Position numbers and translations under genes: made by a program. This document shows, one piece after another, positions 35,862-45,449 of a stretch of 64,000 nt of DNA. The stretch is from an uncultured Clostridia bacterium (lineage in GTDB: Bacteria; Bacillota; Clostridia; Christensenellales; Borkfalkiaceae). The notes beneath the pieces are model-generated. The model saw nothing but the letters and a program-made list of their open reading frames with translations, was not told where the DNA came from and made no database searches. The stretch covers positions 1-64,000 of the forward strand of contig CALVMH010000002.1 in the NCBI GenBank assembly GCA_944343275.1, in the 5' to 3' direction. The first letter of the stretch is position 1; the number at the start of each line of letters is the position of its first letter.

Positions 35862-36010
35862 GAACTGTACCTTGTTATTTTACTCTCTGCGCGGACAGTT
35901 GTCAATCGATTTTGATATACAACAAAAAATTATCCCAAAAAAGTGCAAATTTTCTTGTAACGTTCCGCGCCGATGTGATATAATAAAGAAAAAATCCGGA
36001 GTTTTGCCGC

Positions 36011-36253
36011 ATGGGGACGATACGCCGTTCTATGGTCGCCACCGACGCACAGGAGACCTTGGAAGACCTGATCGACGAGATCACGATCGCTTTGGAAGAA
36101 TTGCAGGAAAGCGAGATGAACAATCAGCTTGGTTTATACGGCGAAGGCGAAAAAGCCGCGTATGTGCACATGTTGGGGTTTATTCAACAACGCTGGAAAG
36201 ACAGCGAAAAATTCGGCTTGGACTACGATATCGAACGCCGCTTTCCCGTCTGA
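36011..36253 (+). CDS. Small hypothetical protein (80 residues)
   Basis: An acidic helical protein (TLEDLIDEITIALEELQE) ending WKDSEKFGLDYDIERRFPV. No family is recognised. A TATAAT lies 30 bases upstream and GGAG lies 9 bases before the ATG, so it is probably expressed. It stands alone between tRNA-Val and tRNA-Ala. Confidence 0.55.
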   Translation: MGTIRRSMVATDAQETLEDLIDEITIALEELQESEMNNQLGLYGEGEKAAYVHMLGFIQQRWKDSEKFGLDYDIERRFPV

Positions 36254-36298
36254 GCCGATTTTCCCCGCAAAAGAATTTGCGAAGGCACTGCATTTGCA

Positions 36299-36327
36299 TT
36301 GACAAACGCATCAAAATATAGTAAAAT
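36299..36327 (+). promoter_or_regulatory. Promoter of tRNA-Ala
   Basis: TTGACA, 17 bases, TAAAAT, ending 12 bases before the tRNA. Confidence 0.75.
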
Positions 36328-36338
36328 AACAACGCAAC

Positions 36339-36414
36339 GGGGTTATGGCGCAGTTGGTAGCGCGTTTGAATGGCATTCAAAAGGTCAGGGGTTCGAATCC
36401 CCTTAGCTCCACCA
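36339..36414 (+). tRNA. tRNA-Ala(GGC)
   Basis: Acceptor GGGGTTA with TAGCTCC keeps the G3-U70 pair that identifies tRNA-Ala. The anticodon arm is TTTGA-ATGGCAT-TCAAA, anticodon GGC. CCA is encoded. Confidence 0.96.
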
Positions 36415-36483
36415 AGTCAAAATAATCCGAACCTTTTGGTAACAACCGATTGGTTCGGATTTGTCGTTTCTCCGAAATAATGC

Positions 36484-36510
36484 AAAAACAGGGCGGCTGC
36501 CCTGTTTTTT
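36484..36510. terminator. Terminator after tRNA-Ala and degV (convergent)
   Basis: AAAAACAGGGCGGCTGCCCTGTTTTTTT hairpin usable on both strands (positions 36484-36510; stem ACAGGGC/GCCCTGT). Confidence 0.75.
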
Positions 36511-36532
36511 TATGTTCCTGCGGGATCGGTCG

Positions 36533-37402
36533 TTATCTGTGCCTGCCCTTGAAGAAGAGCGCAACCGTCCCCGCGCCCGAATGGGTGCCGATGACGCTGC
36601 CGATCATGTTCACAAAGAAGTTCCGCGTTCCGAAGCGGTCTTGAATGAGCCCGATGAGATACTCCACATCCTTTGCGCAGTCGCCGTGGCTGATGAATAC
36701 GGGGTCGTCCTTGCCGAGTTCCTGCAATTCCGTCATCCGCTCGACGAGCGCGGCAAGCGATTTTTTCCGCCCCATCGCCTTGCCGACGGGAATGAGGTGC
36801 CCCGCATCGTCCACATGCAGAACGGGTTTGATGTTCAGGATCTTGCCGACGACCGCCGTCGCACCCGAAACCCTTCCGCCGCGCTTTAAGTGGAACAGAT
36901 CGTCCACCGTGAAGAAGTGGCAGATGTGCCCCTTCAGCTCCTCGGCAAACGCCGCCGTTTCTTCAAGCGAGGCGCCCGTATCCGCTTTTTTCACGATGTA
37001 ATCGACGAACAGCCCCTGTCCGAGCGAAGCACACAGCGAATCGACCACCGTCACCTTGGCTTGATAGCGCTCTGCAAGCGACTTGGCGGCAACGCGGTAA
37101 CTCTCGCACGTTCCCGAAAGCCCCGAAGAAAAGGAAATGACGAGCACATCCTTCCCCTCTTTCACATACGGTTCGATGGCGGCTTCCGCCTGCGCGGGCG
37201 TCACCTGAAACGTCTTTGGCATGGCGCCGCCGCGCAGCAGTTCGTAGAACTTTTTGACGTCCATCTGCGCGCCGTCCTCGCCGCCATAGGTGACGCCGTC
37301 CAGCGTGAAGCCAAGCTCAACGCGCGCCACATCATGCTGCACATAGTACTCATCGGGGAGATCGCTGCCCGTATCCGTCATTACCACAAATTGTCTTGTC
37401 AT
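36533..37402 (-). CDS. DegV family fatty-acid-binding protein
   Basis: The 289-residue protein matches DegV: MTDTGSDLPDEYY near the start, the fatty-acid binding serine segment ISFSSGLSGTCESY, VVDSLCASLGQGL, FHLKRGGRVSGATAVVGKIL and the last GTHSGAGTVALFF. DegV/FakB proteins carry acyl groups for phosphorylation by FakA. The start MTRQFVV follows GGAAGGT; the longer frame includes the promoter. Confidence 0.92.
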   Translation of the reverse strand: MTRQFVVMTDTGSDLPDEYYVQHDVARVELGFTLDGVTYGGEDGAQMDVKKFYELLRGGAMPKTFQVTPAQAEAAIEPYVKEGKDVLVISFSSGLSGTCESYRVAAKSLAERYQAKVTVVDSLCASLGQGLFVDYIVKKADTGASLEETAAFAEELKGHICHFFTVDDLFHLKRGGRVSGATAVVGKILNIKPVLHVDDAGHLIPVGKAMGRKKSLAALVERMTELQELGKDDPVFISHGDCAKDVEYLIGLIQDRFGTRNFFVNMIGSVIGTHSGAGTVALFFKGRHR

Positions 37403-37457
37403 ACCTTCCGTCCTTGTTCTTTTTTCAGAACAGACTCTCCCCCCTGTTCCGTCCAAA

Positions 37458-37486
37458 ATTATACACAAAGGAAACTATTTTGTCAA
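37458..37486 (-). promoter_or_regulatory. Promoter of degV
   Basis: Perfect TTGACA and TATAAT, 17 bases apart. Confidence 0.8.
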
Positions 37487-37516
37487 TCGGTTGCGGATAC
37501 ATCGGCGCAACTTTTT

Positions 37517-37744
37517 TCAGGAAAGCACAGTAAAGTTTTTGACGCGCGTGATGCGGAACGTCAGCGTGACGAAGGCGCCGTTTTTTTCCTCGCGCAGCGA
37601 AAAGGACACCCGCCCGTCGAGATCGAAATACTCCTGCGCGACATGCGCGAAATCGCGCACTGCCGCCGCCTCGCACTCCTCGGAAATGAGCGCCTTATCC
37701 CGCCGCAGCAGATTTTCCAGACGCTCGCGCGACCCTTCCTTCAT
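37517..37744 (-). CDS. minE: Cell division topological specificity factor MinE
   Basis: The 75-residue protein follows MinD and overlaps it by four bases. LENLLRRDKALISEECEAAAVRDFAHVAQEYFDLDG (in outline) fits MinE, which stimulates the MinD ATPase and drives pole-to-pole patterning. Its N-terminal anti-MinCD helix is short. The assignment rests mainly on synteny, size and the conserved DKALIS-type and EYFDLD-type segments. Confidence 0.78.
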   Translation of the reverse strand: MKEGSRERLENLLRRDKALISEECEAAAVRDFAHVAQEYFDLDGRVSFSLREEKNGAFVTLTFRITRVKNFTVLS

Positions 37745-38469
37745 CCCTGTCTCCTTTCCCGGTATCCGGGCAGCGCGACCCCCCTGCAGCCGAGGACGGC
37801 ATCCGCCAGCGCGCGGAATGCGCGCGACTTCGGCACGACGTTCTCGGCAAACAATTTATCATCCTCCTGTACCGTTCCGAGCAGCGGAAGGCGCAGCGCT
37901 GCGGCGATATCCTCCGCAGAAAGCAGATCGGCGCGGCGGCGCTCCCTGCGCTGCAAATTGACAACGAGCCCGACGAACGCGAAGCGATAGCCCGACAGGA
38001 TGCCCGTCACACGGTCGGCATCACGCAAGGCAGAGATGTGCGGCGTGGTGACGAGCAGCGCCTCCTCCGCACAGGAAGCCGCGCGGTGAAACCCGTCCTC
38101 GATGCCCGCGGGGGAATCGAGGAGGATGAAGTCAAAGCGCGGGGAAAGCGTTTCGAGAATGAGCCTGATCGCCTGCGGCGAAATGTAGCGCTCGAGAACG
38201 CGGTTGCTCGTCAAGGTGAAGAGCGTCGGATAAGCGGGATGCGGCACCAGCGCCTGCCGCGCGCGGCACCGCCCTTCCGCCGCGTCGAGAATATCGTAGA
38301 CGGCGCGGTTCTCGACGCCGAGCACCACGTCCGCATTGTTGAGCCCGAAATCGAGGTCACAGACGATGACGCGCTGTCCCCGCCGCGCGAGCTGTACGCC
38401 GAGGTTGCAGCAAACCGTCGTTTTGCCGACGCCGCCCTTTCCCGACGTTACCACGATCTTTCTTGCCAT
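37741..38469 (-). CDS. minD: Septum site-determining ATPase MinD
   Basis: A deviant Walker A ATPase, GKGGVGKTT at residues 10-18, with CDLDFGLNNADVVLG, YILLDSPAGIEDGF-like switch (here FILLDSPAGIEDGF) and the VVNLQR segment. These identify MinD and not ParA. MinD normally binds the membrane by a C-terminal amphipathic helix; here the end reads LGCRGVALPGYRERRQG, which lacks the expected hydrophobic face. No minC is adjacent. MinE follows directly. Confidence 0.93.
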   Translation of the reverse strand: MARKIVVTSGKGGVGKTTVCCNLGVQLARRGQRVIVCDLDFGLNNADVVLGVENRAVYDILDAAEGRCRARQALVPHPAYPTLFTLTSNRVLERYISPQAIRLILETLSPRFDFILLDSPAGIEDGFHRAASCAEEALLVTTPHISALRDADRVTGILSGYRFAFVGLVVNLQRRERRRADLLSAEDIAAALRLPLLGTVQEDDKLFAENVVPKSRAFRALADAVLGCRGVALPGYRERRQG

Positions 38470-38605
38470 GTCCCCTCCCGCGCGCGTTTGGAAAAATTAT
38501 ATCACAGGACATGAGGGCGAAGCGGGAAGTCCTTTGTCGGAATTTGACGGCTCGCGGCGAATTTCCTTCGCCCCGCGGAACGCGCCTTTTTCGGAGGCGG
38601 ACGCA

Positions 38606-38637
38606 AAGCCGCCCGCGCAATCAATGCGCGGGCGGCT
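38606..38637 (-). terminator. Hairpin between the 24-residue frame and minD
   Basis: AAGCCGCCCGCGCA-ATCAA-complement; the T-run is short. Confidence 0.55.
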
Positions 38638-38641
38638 TGCT

Positions 38642-38716
38642 TTACTTCTGCAATAAACTTCTGACGTACCGTTCGTATTCCTCATCGGTGAGTTTTTTCA
38701 TCTTCTTCTTTGCCAT
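38642..38716 (-). CDS. Very small basic protein (24 residues)
   Basis: MAKKKMKKLTDEEYERYVRS plus LLQK. GGGGG stands about 8 bases before the ATG and a hairpin follows the stop. It lies after the ABC exporter gene in the same direction. No family is known to me; it may be a real small protein or chance. Confidence 0.4.
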   Translation of the reverse strand: MAKKKMKKLTDEEYERYVRSLLQK

Positions 38717-38765
38717 AGACGCGCCCCCGTATCGATACAAGCAGTATGGACGGCGCGCGGCGTTT

Positions 38766-41531
38766 TTATTCGGTGCGCAGGGCGGTGACGGGGTCCTTCT
38801 TCGCGGCGGACTGCGCGGGAATGAGCCCCGAAATGAGCGTTAACACGACGCTGATGAGTACCATGATGAACGCCGTTCCGACGGGCAGCGCCGCAATGCC
38901 CGCAATCCCCGCAAGCGATTGGATGATGAGATTGATGAAGATGGACAGGAAATAGGCAAGCCCGATGCCGATGAGCCCCGCGGCAAGCCCGATGATGAAG
39001 GTCTCCGCGTTGAACAGGTTTCTGACATCCTGCTTGCGCGCACCGAGCGATCGCAGCACGCCGATCTCCTTGACGCGCTCCACCACCGAGACATAGGTGA
39101 TGATGCCGATCATGACGGAGGAGACGACGAGGGAGATCGCCGTGAACGCCACCAGAACGTAGGTGATGATGTCCAAAATCTGCTGTACCATGCTCATGAG
39201 CATGCCGACGGTGTCCGAATACTTGATCTGCTCCTCCTGCTCGTGCGTGTCGTTCCATGCATCAAGATAGGAGAGCAAACTTTCTTTGCCGTCGAAATCG
39301 GTCGCATAGATGGCGACGGACGTGATGCTGTTATCCCCTCCCAGCGAACGAACGACGGTTTCGCGGTCATACGTGGCAAACACGTTTGCCAGCGACGAAA
39401 AATAAGCGCTGTTGAGATTTTTGGAGGGCGACAGGTAAAACGTCTGCCCGACGTAGTCTTCCAATGCGGCGTTTCCCGCCACCATCCGACTCTCGATCGT
39501 AAACGCGGATTCCTCATTCATCCACTTGACGATGAGCGAACGCATGTTCTGCGCAAGGTATTCCTGCACGAGCGTTTCCGTAAAATTGATGCCGCTGGTC
39601 AGGCACCCGTAGTTAAGCCCCGTTTTCAGCCGCAGAATGCCCGATACGCGGAGCGGAATGCCGTCTTGGCTCGTCGCGCCCTCAAATTCCGCCTTTGTCA
39701 GCTCTCCGTCCTCTTTATAGGTAAATGGATATTTCCCTTGGATCGCGTCGGCAAGCTTGTAGTCGTAAGTTTCGTCCTCGCCCGTATAGGTATCGGACGT
39801 ATAGACGGCATCGTTGTTGAAGAGAACGTAGCGTTTGCCGACGATCTCCTTAAAATCAACGAGCGCGCTTTCGCTGATTTCGTCGGAACCATCCTCGCCA
39901 GCCTCGAAAAGGTCAACGAACTTTTCTTCGTCCAGAAGTCCGAGCTGCGCGAGCGTCAAGTCGCTCACCTCGTTATTCGATCCGACAACGAGCACGATAT
40001 CCCCCGCCCCCGCAGGGAATTCGCCCGCGATGACTTCGTACTGCGACTGCACATATTGTCCGTAATCTTCGGCGGACGGATCCTGCGTGCCCGGCATGAC
40101 ATTGACGACATCGCCGAAAAAGTCGGCAAACCCGACAAGGTCTGCATAGTCGGACGCCTCCGTGCGCACCACGTTGATATAATATTCTTTGAGATTGGAC
40201 AGCGAACGATATGTCTCGTCGAGCTTGCCGTCCCCGTCCTTATCTGCCGTTTTTACACCCGTGAAAAGGTTGTTGACGACGGAAGCCCCGTACCCATACT
40301 GAATGGCGGAATACCACGCGGGATCGGCAGCTTCCAGATAGGAAAGGTATTCATCCGTGATGTTGTTGCGCAGCGTCATGCCCTCGGCAAGGCTTGTGAG
40401 GAATGAATCGACGTACACCTTATCGGTGAGCTTTTCAAGGTCGGGCATATCCTGCGGGGATGTGAAGGACGTCATGATGGACGCCATGTCGAACGCGCTC
40501 TCCGTCACTTTGACGGGATAGTATGAAAGCATATCCTCTTCCGTCTTTTTGACGTAGTTGTTGAAGCCCGCAGAGAGTGCCAGAACGAGACTGACGCTGA
40601 CGATGCCGATGCTGCCCGCAACGGACGTCAAGATGGTGCGCCCCTTTTTGGTGAGCAGGTTTCTGGCGCTCAGCGCAAGCGACGTTAAAAAGCTCATGCG
40701 GGCGCGCGGCTTTTTCTCCCCGCGCCCTTTCCCCTTCTTCGGCGCGCCCTCGGACATGCCCCCGTCCTCTTCGGCTTTTGCGGGAGCCTCCTCGGACACG
40801 GGCGCCTCCTCTTGCGGCACGGGGGCGGGGCACCCGTCTTCGGACATGCTCCCGTCATAGGGCATGGAATCCTCTTCCACCAAGCCGTCTTTGAGCTTGA
40901 CGATACGCGTCGCATATTCGTAGGCGAGTTCGGGATTGTGCGTGACCATGATGACGAGCCGCTCGCCCGCGATCTCCTTGATCAGGTCCATGATCTGCAC
41001 GCTCGTTTCCGAATCGAGCGCGCCCGTCGGCTCGTCCGCCAGAAGGATGGCGGGATTGTTGACGAGCGCACGCGCGATGGCGACGCGCTGCATCTGTCCG
41101 CCCGAAAGCTGGTTGGGCTTTTTGTCGAGCTCATTTCCGAGCCCCACACGCGCGAGCGCCTCGGCGGCGCGCCGCCTGCGCTCCTCCCTGCCGACACCCG
41201 CGATGGTCAGCGCAAGTTCGACGTTTCCAAGCACCGTCTGGTGCGGGATGAGATTATACGTCTGAAAGATGAACCCGATGCGGTGATTGCGGTAGACATC
41301 CCAATCCCTGTCGCGGTAGTCCTTTGTGGAGCGCCCCTGAATGACGAGATCGCCCGACGTATAATGGTCCAGCCCGCCGATGATGTTGAGCAGCGTCGTC
41401 TTGCCGCATCCGGAGGGACCCAGAATGCAGACAAACTCATTTTCCCTGAATTCAAGACTGATGCCTTTGAGCGCATGAACATCGCCGGAAGCGACATGAT
41501 AGTCCTTCCGGATGTCCGTCAGTTTCAGCAT
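38766..41531 (-). CDS. MacB-like ABC transporter, ATPase fused to permease
   Basis: The first 225 residues are an ABC ATPase: GPSGCGKTT (Walker A), [15 protein letters not shown] (signature) and [12 protein letters not shown] (Walker B). A 60-residue Pro/Glu-rich linker follows. The permease part has one helix near 305 ([19 protein letters not shown]), a large external domain of about 400 residues, and three helices at the end in the FtsX/MacB fold ([20 protein letters not shown]). Such proteins move peptides or lipoproteins, or confer bacteriocin or antibiotic resistance. The MarR gene 35 bases upstream probably regulates it. Confidence 0.93.
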   Translation of the reverse strand: MLKLTDIRKDYHVASGDVHALKGISLEFRENEFVCILGPSGCGKTTLLNIIGGLDHYTSGDLVIQGRSTKDYRDRDWDVYRNHRIGFIFQTYNLIPHQTVLGNVELALTIAGVGREERRRRAAEALARVGLGNELDKKPNQLSGGQMQRVAIARALVNNPAILLADEPTGALDSETSVQIMDLIKEIAGERLVIMVTHNPELAYEYATRIVKLKDGLVEEDSMPYDGSMSEDGCPAPVPQEEAPVSEEAPAKAEEDGGMSEGAPKKGKGRGEKKPRARMSFLTSLALSARNLLTKKGRTILTSVAGSIGIVSVSLVLALSAGFNNYVKKTEEDMLSYYPVKVTESAFDMASIMTSFTSPQDMPDLEKLTDKVYVDSFLTSLAEGMTLRNNITDEYLSYLEAADPAWYSAIQYGYGASVVNNLFTGVKTADKDGDGKLDETYRSLSNLKEYYINVVRTEASDYADLVGFADFFGDVVNVMPGTQDPSAEDYGQYVQSQYEVIAGEFPAGAGDIVLVVGSNNEVSDLTLAQLGLLDEEKFVDLFEAGEDGSDEISESALVDFKEIVGKRYVLFNNDAVYTSDTYTGEDETYDYKLADAIQGKYPFTYKEDGELTKAEFEGATSQDGIPLRVSGILRLKTGLNYGCLTSGINFTETLVQEYLAQNMRSLIVKWMNEESAFTIESRMVAGNAALEDYVGQTFYLSPSKNLNSAYFSSLANVFATYDRETVVRSLGGDNSITSVAIYATDFDGKESLLSYLDAWNDTHEQEEQIKYSDTVGMLMSMVQQILDIITYVLVAFTAISLVVSSVMIGIITYVSVVERVKEIGVLRSLGARKQDVRNLFNAETFIIGLAAGLIGIGLAYFLSIFINLIIQSLAGIAGIAALPVGTAFIMVLISVVLTLISGLIPAQSAAKKDPVTALRTE

Positions 41532-41566
41532 ATTGACCTCATTGCGCGCACTGCGCGCGGCAAAAC

Positions 41567-42025
41567 TTATTTCTTGTCCGCGTCGATCTTCTTTTTGACC
41601 TTCTCGATCGCCTTATTCAGGTTGTCGTACAGGTTGAAGAACTCCCTTATTTTCTTCTCCCCCATCTCCGCGACGATCAGTGCCATGGTGGCGTTCGCCT
41701 CCCTGCACTGTTCTTCGAACACGGCGCACGCATCGGGGGAAAGTTTGATATAGGCGATCTTCCTGTCCGTGGGGGAATCCACACGGTTGACGATGCCGTC
41801 CTTCTCCATCTTCGTCACGATCTGCGAGATGGCGGAACGCGTGATGCCGAGGCGGCGGGCAAGCTCCGAGGAAATGATGTTGTTCCCCTTCTCCTCTTCG
41901 AGGATGACCTCCCGCAGCAGGCGGAACTCGGTGCGGGAAAGCTCATGCGCGCCCGCAAAGAAGTCGATGCTCTCCATGTTCCGCATCATCTGAAAGCACT
42001 TTACAAGGTATTCGTTGATCTCCAT
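41567..42025 (-). CDS. MarR-family regulator
   Basis: The 152 residues form a MarR winged helix: ELSRTEFRLLREV, the recognition segment SELARRLGITRSAISQIVTKM and the wing VNRVDSPTDRKIAYIKLSP. A C-terminal dimer helix follows. GGAGG precedes the ATG and a perfect promoter lies 55 bases upstream. It leads the operon with the MacB-like exporter, the common arrangement for self-regulated efflux. Confidence 0.93.
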   Translation of the reverse strand: MEINEYLVKCFQMMRNMESIDFFAGAHELSRTEFRLLREVILEEEKGNNIISSELARRLGITRSAISQIVTKMEKDGIVNRVDSPTDRKIAYIKLSPDACAVFEEQCREANATMALIVAEMGEKKIREFFNLYDNLNKAIEKVKKKIDADKK

Positions 42026-42078
42026 AATTGCCTCCTTTGATTATCCGTTTGTATTTTGCTGAACAATTTACCTACTTT

Positions 42079-42107
42079 ATTATAATGCACCGCAGGGAAA
42101 TTGTCAA
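42079..42107 (-). promoter_or_regulatory. Promoter of the MarR-exporter operon
   Basis: Perfect TTGACA and TATAAT, 17 bases apart. Confidence 0.8.
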
Positions 42108-42145
42108 CCCCATGCAACAAGAAACGGGCAAAATTCATCATTTTA

Positions 42146-43267
42146 TCATTTTTTACACGGCGGTTTCCCGAAATAGGAATACAGCGTACAGGCGATGCGC
42201 GCGTTGTAGAGCCTCCGTTTCTTGTCCGCCCTGCCGCCGAAGGCGCGTTCCGCCCCCTCGTATGCGGAGAGAAAGACGCAGCTCCAATCGGGAAGCGCGC
42301 GGTACATGCGCCCGAAATCGGCATACAGCGCGCGCAGATCCTCCTTCATGCGCTCCCCGTAGGGCGGATTGGAGAGAATGATGCCGCAGCGCTCCGACGA
42401 GGAGAAGCGGCGCATGTCCTGCACGCGGAAACAAATGTCCTTCTCCACGCCCGCGCGGGCGGCATGGAAACGCGCCAGCTCCACCGCCTTGCGGGAGATG
42501 TCCGCCGCGAACAGCTCGGGCATGGGCGAGCGGTCAATCACATCGCGCGCCTCCTCGCGCGCACGCGGCGCCGCCTCCTTCGGCACGCACTTCCAGCGTT
42601 CGAAATCAAAGCCGCGGGAGAGCCCGGGCGCAATGCGGCGCATGTAGAGCGCCGCCTCGACGGGCAGGGTGCCGCTTCCGCAGAACAGATCGGCAAACGG
42701 CTTGCCCGCGCGGAAAAAGGAACTTTCGACGATCGCCGCGGCGGTGGTCTCCCGCAGGGGCGCATCGTAAGTTTTGATGCGGTAACCGCGCTTATGCAGA
42801 CCGTCGCCCGACGTATCCAGCGTGAGATATGCCACATCCTCGTGCAAAAAGACGCCGACGACGGCGCGCTCGCCGCGCTCATCCAGGGAAGAGACGCCGA
42901 ACTTTTCTTTAAGGCGCTCGGCGATCGCCTTCTTCACGACGCCGCCCGTCGCCTTCACCGCCATGAGGCGGCTTTTCACGCACTTGCCGTCCATGAGGAT
43001 ACGGCTGTGCGGAGAGAGGAATTGCTCCCACGGGAGGGCGCGCACCCCCTCGAAGAGGGCGTCAAAATCGGGGGCGGGAAATTCTCCCACCCCCGCGAGC
43101 ACGCGTTCGCCCGCCCGCAGGCAGACATTGAGGCGGGCGACGTCCCGCCAATCCCCCGCAAGCACGATCCTGCCGGAGACGGCGGGGCAATCGCCGTAGC
43201 CGAGTTCATGAAGTTGCCGCTTGACGGACGCTTCCACGCCCGTTGCAACGGGAATATACAGTTTCAT
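42146..43267 (-). CDS. THUMP-domain RNA guanine N2-methyltransferase (RlmL/YpsC type)
   Basis: Residues 1-160 hold a ferredoxin-like and THUMP region (FEGVRALPWEQFLS, SRLMAVKATGGVVKKAIAERL). The catalytic half has PFADLFCGSGTLPVEAAL (SAM site), FAADISRKAVELA and the catalytic NPPYGERM. This is the RlmL/YpsC group, which methylates 23S rRNA G2445 or its equivalent. It ends the operon after the two CNNM-like genes, 7 bases after the second. Confidence 0.92.
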   Translation of the reverse strand: MKLYIPVATGVEASVKRQLHELGYGDCPAVSGRIVLAGDWRDVARLNVCLRAGERVLAGVGEFPAPDFDALFEGVRALPWEQFLSPHSRILMDGKCVKSRLMAVKATGGVVKKAIAERLKEKFGVSSLDERGERAVVGVFLHEDVAYLTLDTSGDGLHKRGYRIKTYDAPLRETTAAAIVESSFFRAGKPFADLFCGSGTLPVEAALYMRRIAPGLSRGFDFERWKCVPKEAAPRAREEARDVIDRSPMPELFAADISRKAVELARFHAARAGVEKDICFRVQDMRRFSSSERCGIILSNPPYGERMKEDLRALYADFGRMYRALPDWSCVFLSAYEGAERAFGGRADKKRRLYNARIACTLYSYFGKPPCKK

Positions 43268-43274
43268 CGGACAG

Positions 43275-44330
43275 TCATTCCTGTTCCCCGTCCCCGTCGT
43301 CGGGAACGGGAATGCTCGGATTGAGCGGAGAGGTGACGGGCGTCAGATCGTACTTGTCATCCATGTCGCCGAGGATCTCTTCGATGATGTCCTCGCGCGT
43401 GATGATGCCCACCGTCTCCTGTGCGGACGTGACGACCATCATGTGCTCACGCCCCTGCTGCATGCGCTTCATGAGCGCGGAAATCTTGTCGTCGGCGGAC
43501 GCCGTCGAAACGGGGCGGACGATCGCCGAAAAGTCCTTTTTGCCCGCGAGCAGGTTCTCGTAGAAATCCGCGCGGTACAAAATGCCGACGATGTTCCCCT
43601 TTTCCCCGCGGTAGACAGGCACGCGCGAGAAATTGGTCTCGCGGAACAGGCGGACAACGCGCCGCTCGTTCTCGCCCTCGGGGACAGCCGTCACCCTGTC
43701 GAGCGGGATCATGCAGGACCCGACGTGCAGTTCGTCATAGCGCAGCGTTCTGTGGATGAGTTCGTGCTCCGTTTCGTTGAGCACGCCGTCCTCTTTGACG
43801 TCGGAGACGAGCATCTTGAACTCCGCCTCGGTATACCCCTCTTTCTCCTTGTTCAGGCGGAAGACGAAAAAGACGAATTTTTCCCATCTGCCGAACAGCC
43901 AATTGAGCGGCCAGAGAAGATAGGTCAGAACGAGCAGCGGATATGCCGCAAAGCAGGCGAACGCCTCAGGCACTTCCTTGGCGAGCGTCTTGGGCGAGAC
44001 TTCGCCGAAGATGAGCACCACCACGGTGATGACGACGGTGGAAATGGTGGGACCCAGCCCCTCGCCGAGCAGCGCCACGAAGAGCACCGTGCCGATGGTG
44101 GATGCGGTGATGTTGACGATATTGTTGCCGATGAGCAGCGTCGTCAGGATCTTGTTGTAGTCGGCGCCGAGCTTCAGGGCGACGCGCGCCGTGCGCTTCT
44201 TCGCCGAAAGGCGGCGCATGCGGACGGAGGAGAAACTTGTGTATGCCGTCTCCGTCGCGCTGAAAAAGCCGGAGAGCGCGACGAGAATGACGAGGACGAC
44301 GGTGAGTACGGTGATCGTTACGGGATCCAT
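43275..44330 (-). CDS. CNNM/CorC-like membrane protein with CBS domains (copy 1)
   Basis: A DUF21 transmembrane domain with four helices (residues 5-145, including LSGFFSATETAYTSFS and FGEVSPKTLAKE) is followed by a CBS pair (VGSCMIPLDRVTAV, HMMVVTSAQETVGIITREDI). The usual C-terminal CorC_HlyC domain is absent; the protein ends 25 residues after the CBS pair. Family members are linked to magnesium or other cation efflux. It is a tandem paralogue of the next gene, 12 bases upstream. Confidence 0.92.
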   Translation of the reverse strand: MDPVTITVLTVVLVILVALSGFFSATETAYTSFSSVRMRRLSAKKRTARVALKLGADYNKILTTLLIGNNIVNITASTIGTVLFVALLGEGLGPTISTVVITVVVLIFGEVSPKTLAKEVPEAFACFAAYPLLVLTYLLWPLNWLFGRWEKFVFFVFRLNKEKEGYTEAEFKMLVSDVKEDGVLNETEHELIHRTLRYDELHVGSCMIPLDRVTAVPEGENERRVVRLFRETNFSRVPVYRGEKGNIVGILYRADFYENLLAGKKDFSAIVRPVSTASADDKISALMKRMQQGREHMMVVTSAQETVGIITREDIIEEILGDMDDKYDLTPVTSPLNPSIPVPDDGDGEQE

Positions 44331-44342
44331 CTTCCGCCCTCC

Positions 44343-45377
44343 TTATGCCTGCTGCGGCGCCGCGGGCGGCGTCGGGAGCGAGGTGACGGGCGTCAGATCG
44401 TACTTGTCGTCCACGTCCCCCAGCAGCTCTTCCACCATATCTTCGCGCGTGATGATGCCCAGAACGTTGTCCTCCGGTCCCACCGCGATCATGTGTTCGC
44501 GCATCGTGCGCAAGCGTTCCATGAGTTCGGACACCTTTTCCGTCGGTTCCGCATGGGAGACGGGACGGATGATGTTGTCGAACTCCCGCCTGCCCGCGAG
44601 CATGTTCTCGTAAAAATCCGCGCGGTAAAGGACCCCTTCAATGTTGCGCTTGACCCCCTTGTAGACGGGCAGGCGCGAAAAATTGGTCTCGCGGAACATT
44701 TTATAGACGACGCGGTCGTTCTCGCGCACGTCGACGGCGACCACCCGGTCAAGCGGGATCATGCAGTCGGCGACGGTAAGTTCGTCATAGCGCAGCGTCT
44801 TGCGGATGAGTTCCTGTTCCGTCTCGTTGAGCACGCCCTCCTTGCCGACGTCGGCAACGAGCATCTCGAATTCCTCTTCCGTGAGGCGCGGTCCCCGCTT
44901 GCCGAGCCCGAAAAGGCAAAAAATAAACTTCTTCCAGAGCCCGAACAGCCATACGAGCGGCAGGAAGAGGTATGTACACACGAGCAGCGGGTAGGCTGCG
45001 CAGCATGCAAATGTTTCCGGAACGCGCTTGGCAAGCACCTTGGGCGTGATCTCCCCGAAGATGAGCAGCACGATCGTCAGCACGACGGTGGAAACGGTAG
45101 GACCGATCTCCGCCCCCAGAAGGGATGTGAAGATGAGCGTGCCGATGGTCGCCGAAGCGATGTTCACGATATTGTCTGCAATGAGCAGCGTCGTCAGCAC
45201 CCTGTTATAGTCCGCACTCAGACGGAACGCCATCCGCGCGGATTTTTTGTTTTTCGCAAAACGGCGCATGCGCACCGGAGAAAAACTCGTATATGCCGTC
45301 TCCGTCGCACTGAAAAGCCCCGACAGCGTGACGAGCACCACGAGCGCGATCAACAGTCCGATACATCGACTGTCCAT
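44343..45377 (-). CDS. CNNM/CorC-like membrane protein with CBS domains (copy 2)
   Basis: Same layout as copy 1: LSGLFSATETAYTSFSPVRM, FGEITPKVLAKRVPE, then CBS domains (VADCMIPLDRVVAV, HMIAVGPEDNVLGIITREDM) and no CorC_HlyC domain. The two proteins are clearly a tandem duplication with substantial divergence, so they may differ in ion or partner. They might also form a heterodimer, since family members dimerise through the CBS modules. Confidence 0.92.
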   Translation of the reverse strand: MDSRCIGLLIALVVLVTLSGLFSATETAYTSFSPVRMRRFAKNKKSARMAFRLSADYNRVLTTLLIADNIVNIASATIGTLIFTSLLGAEIGPTVSTVVLTIVLLIFGEITPKVLAKRVPETFACCAAYPLLVCTYLFLPLVWLFGLWKKFIFCLFGLGKRGPRLTEEEFEMLVADVGKEGVLNETEQELIRKTLRYDELTVADCMIPLDRVVAVDVRENDRVVYKMFRETNFSRLPVYKGVKRNIEGVLYRADFYENMLAGRREFDNIIRPVSHAEPTEKVSELMERLRTMREHMIAVGPEDNVLGIITREDMVEELLGDVDDKYDLTPVTSLPTPPAAPQQA

Positions 45378-45449
45378 AGGAAATTACCTTGTACCTCCTG
45401 ACAGGAAAAAATTATGATACGAAGCCCGCCTGCGGGCGTCGGTACACGA

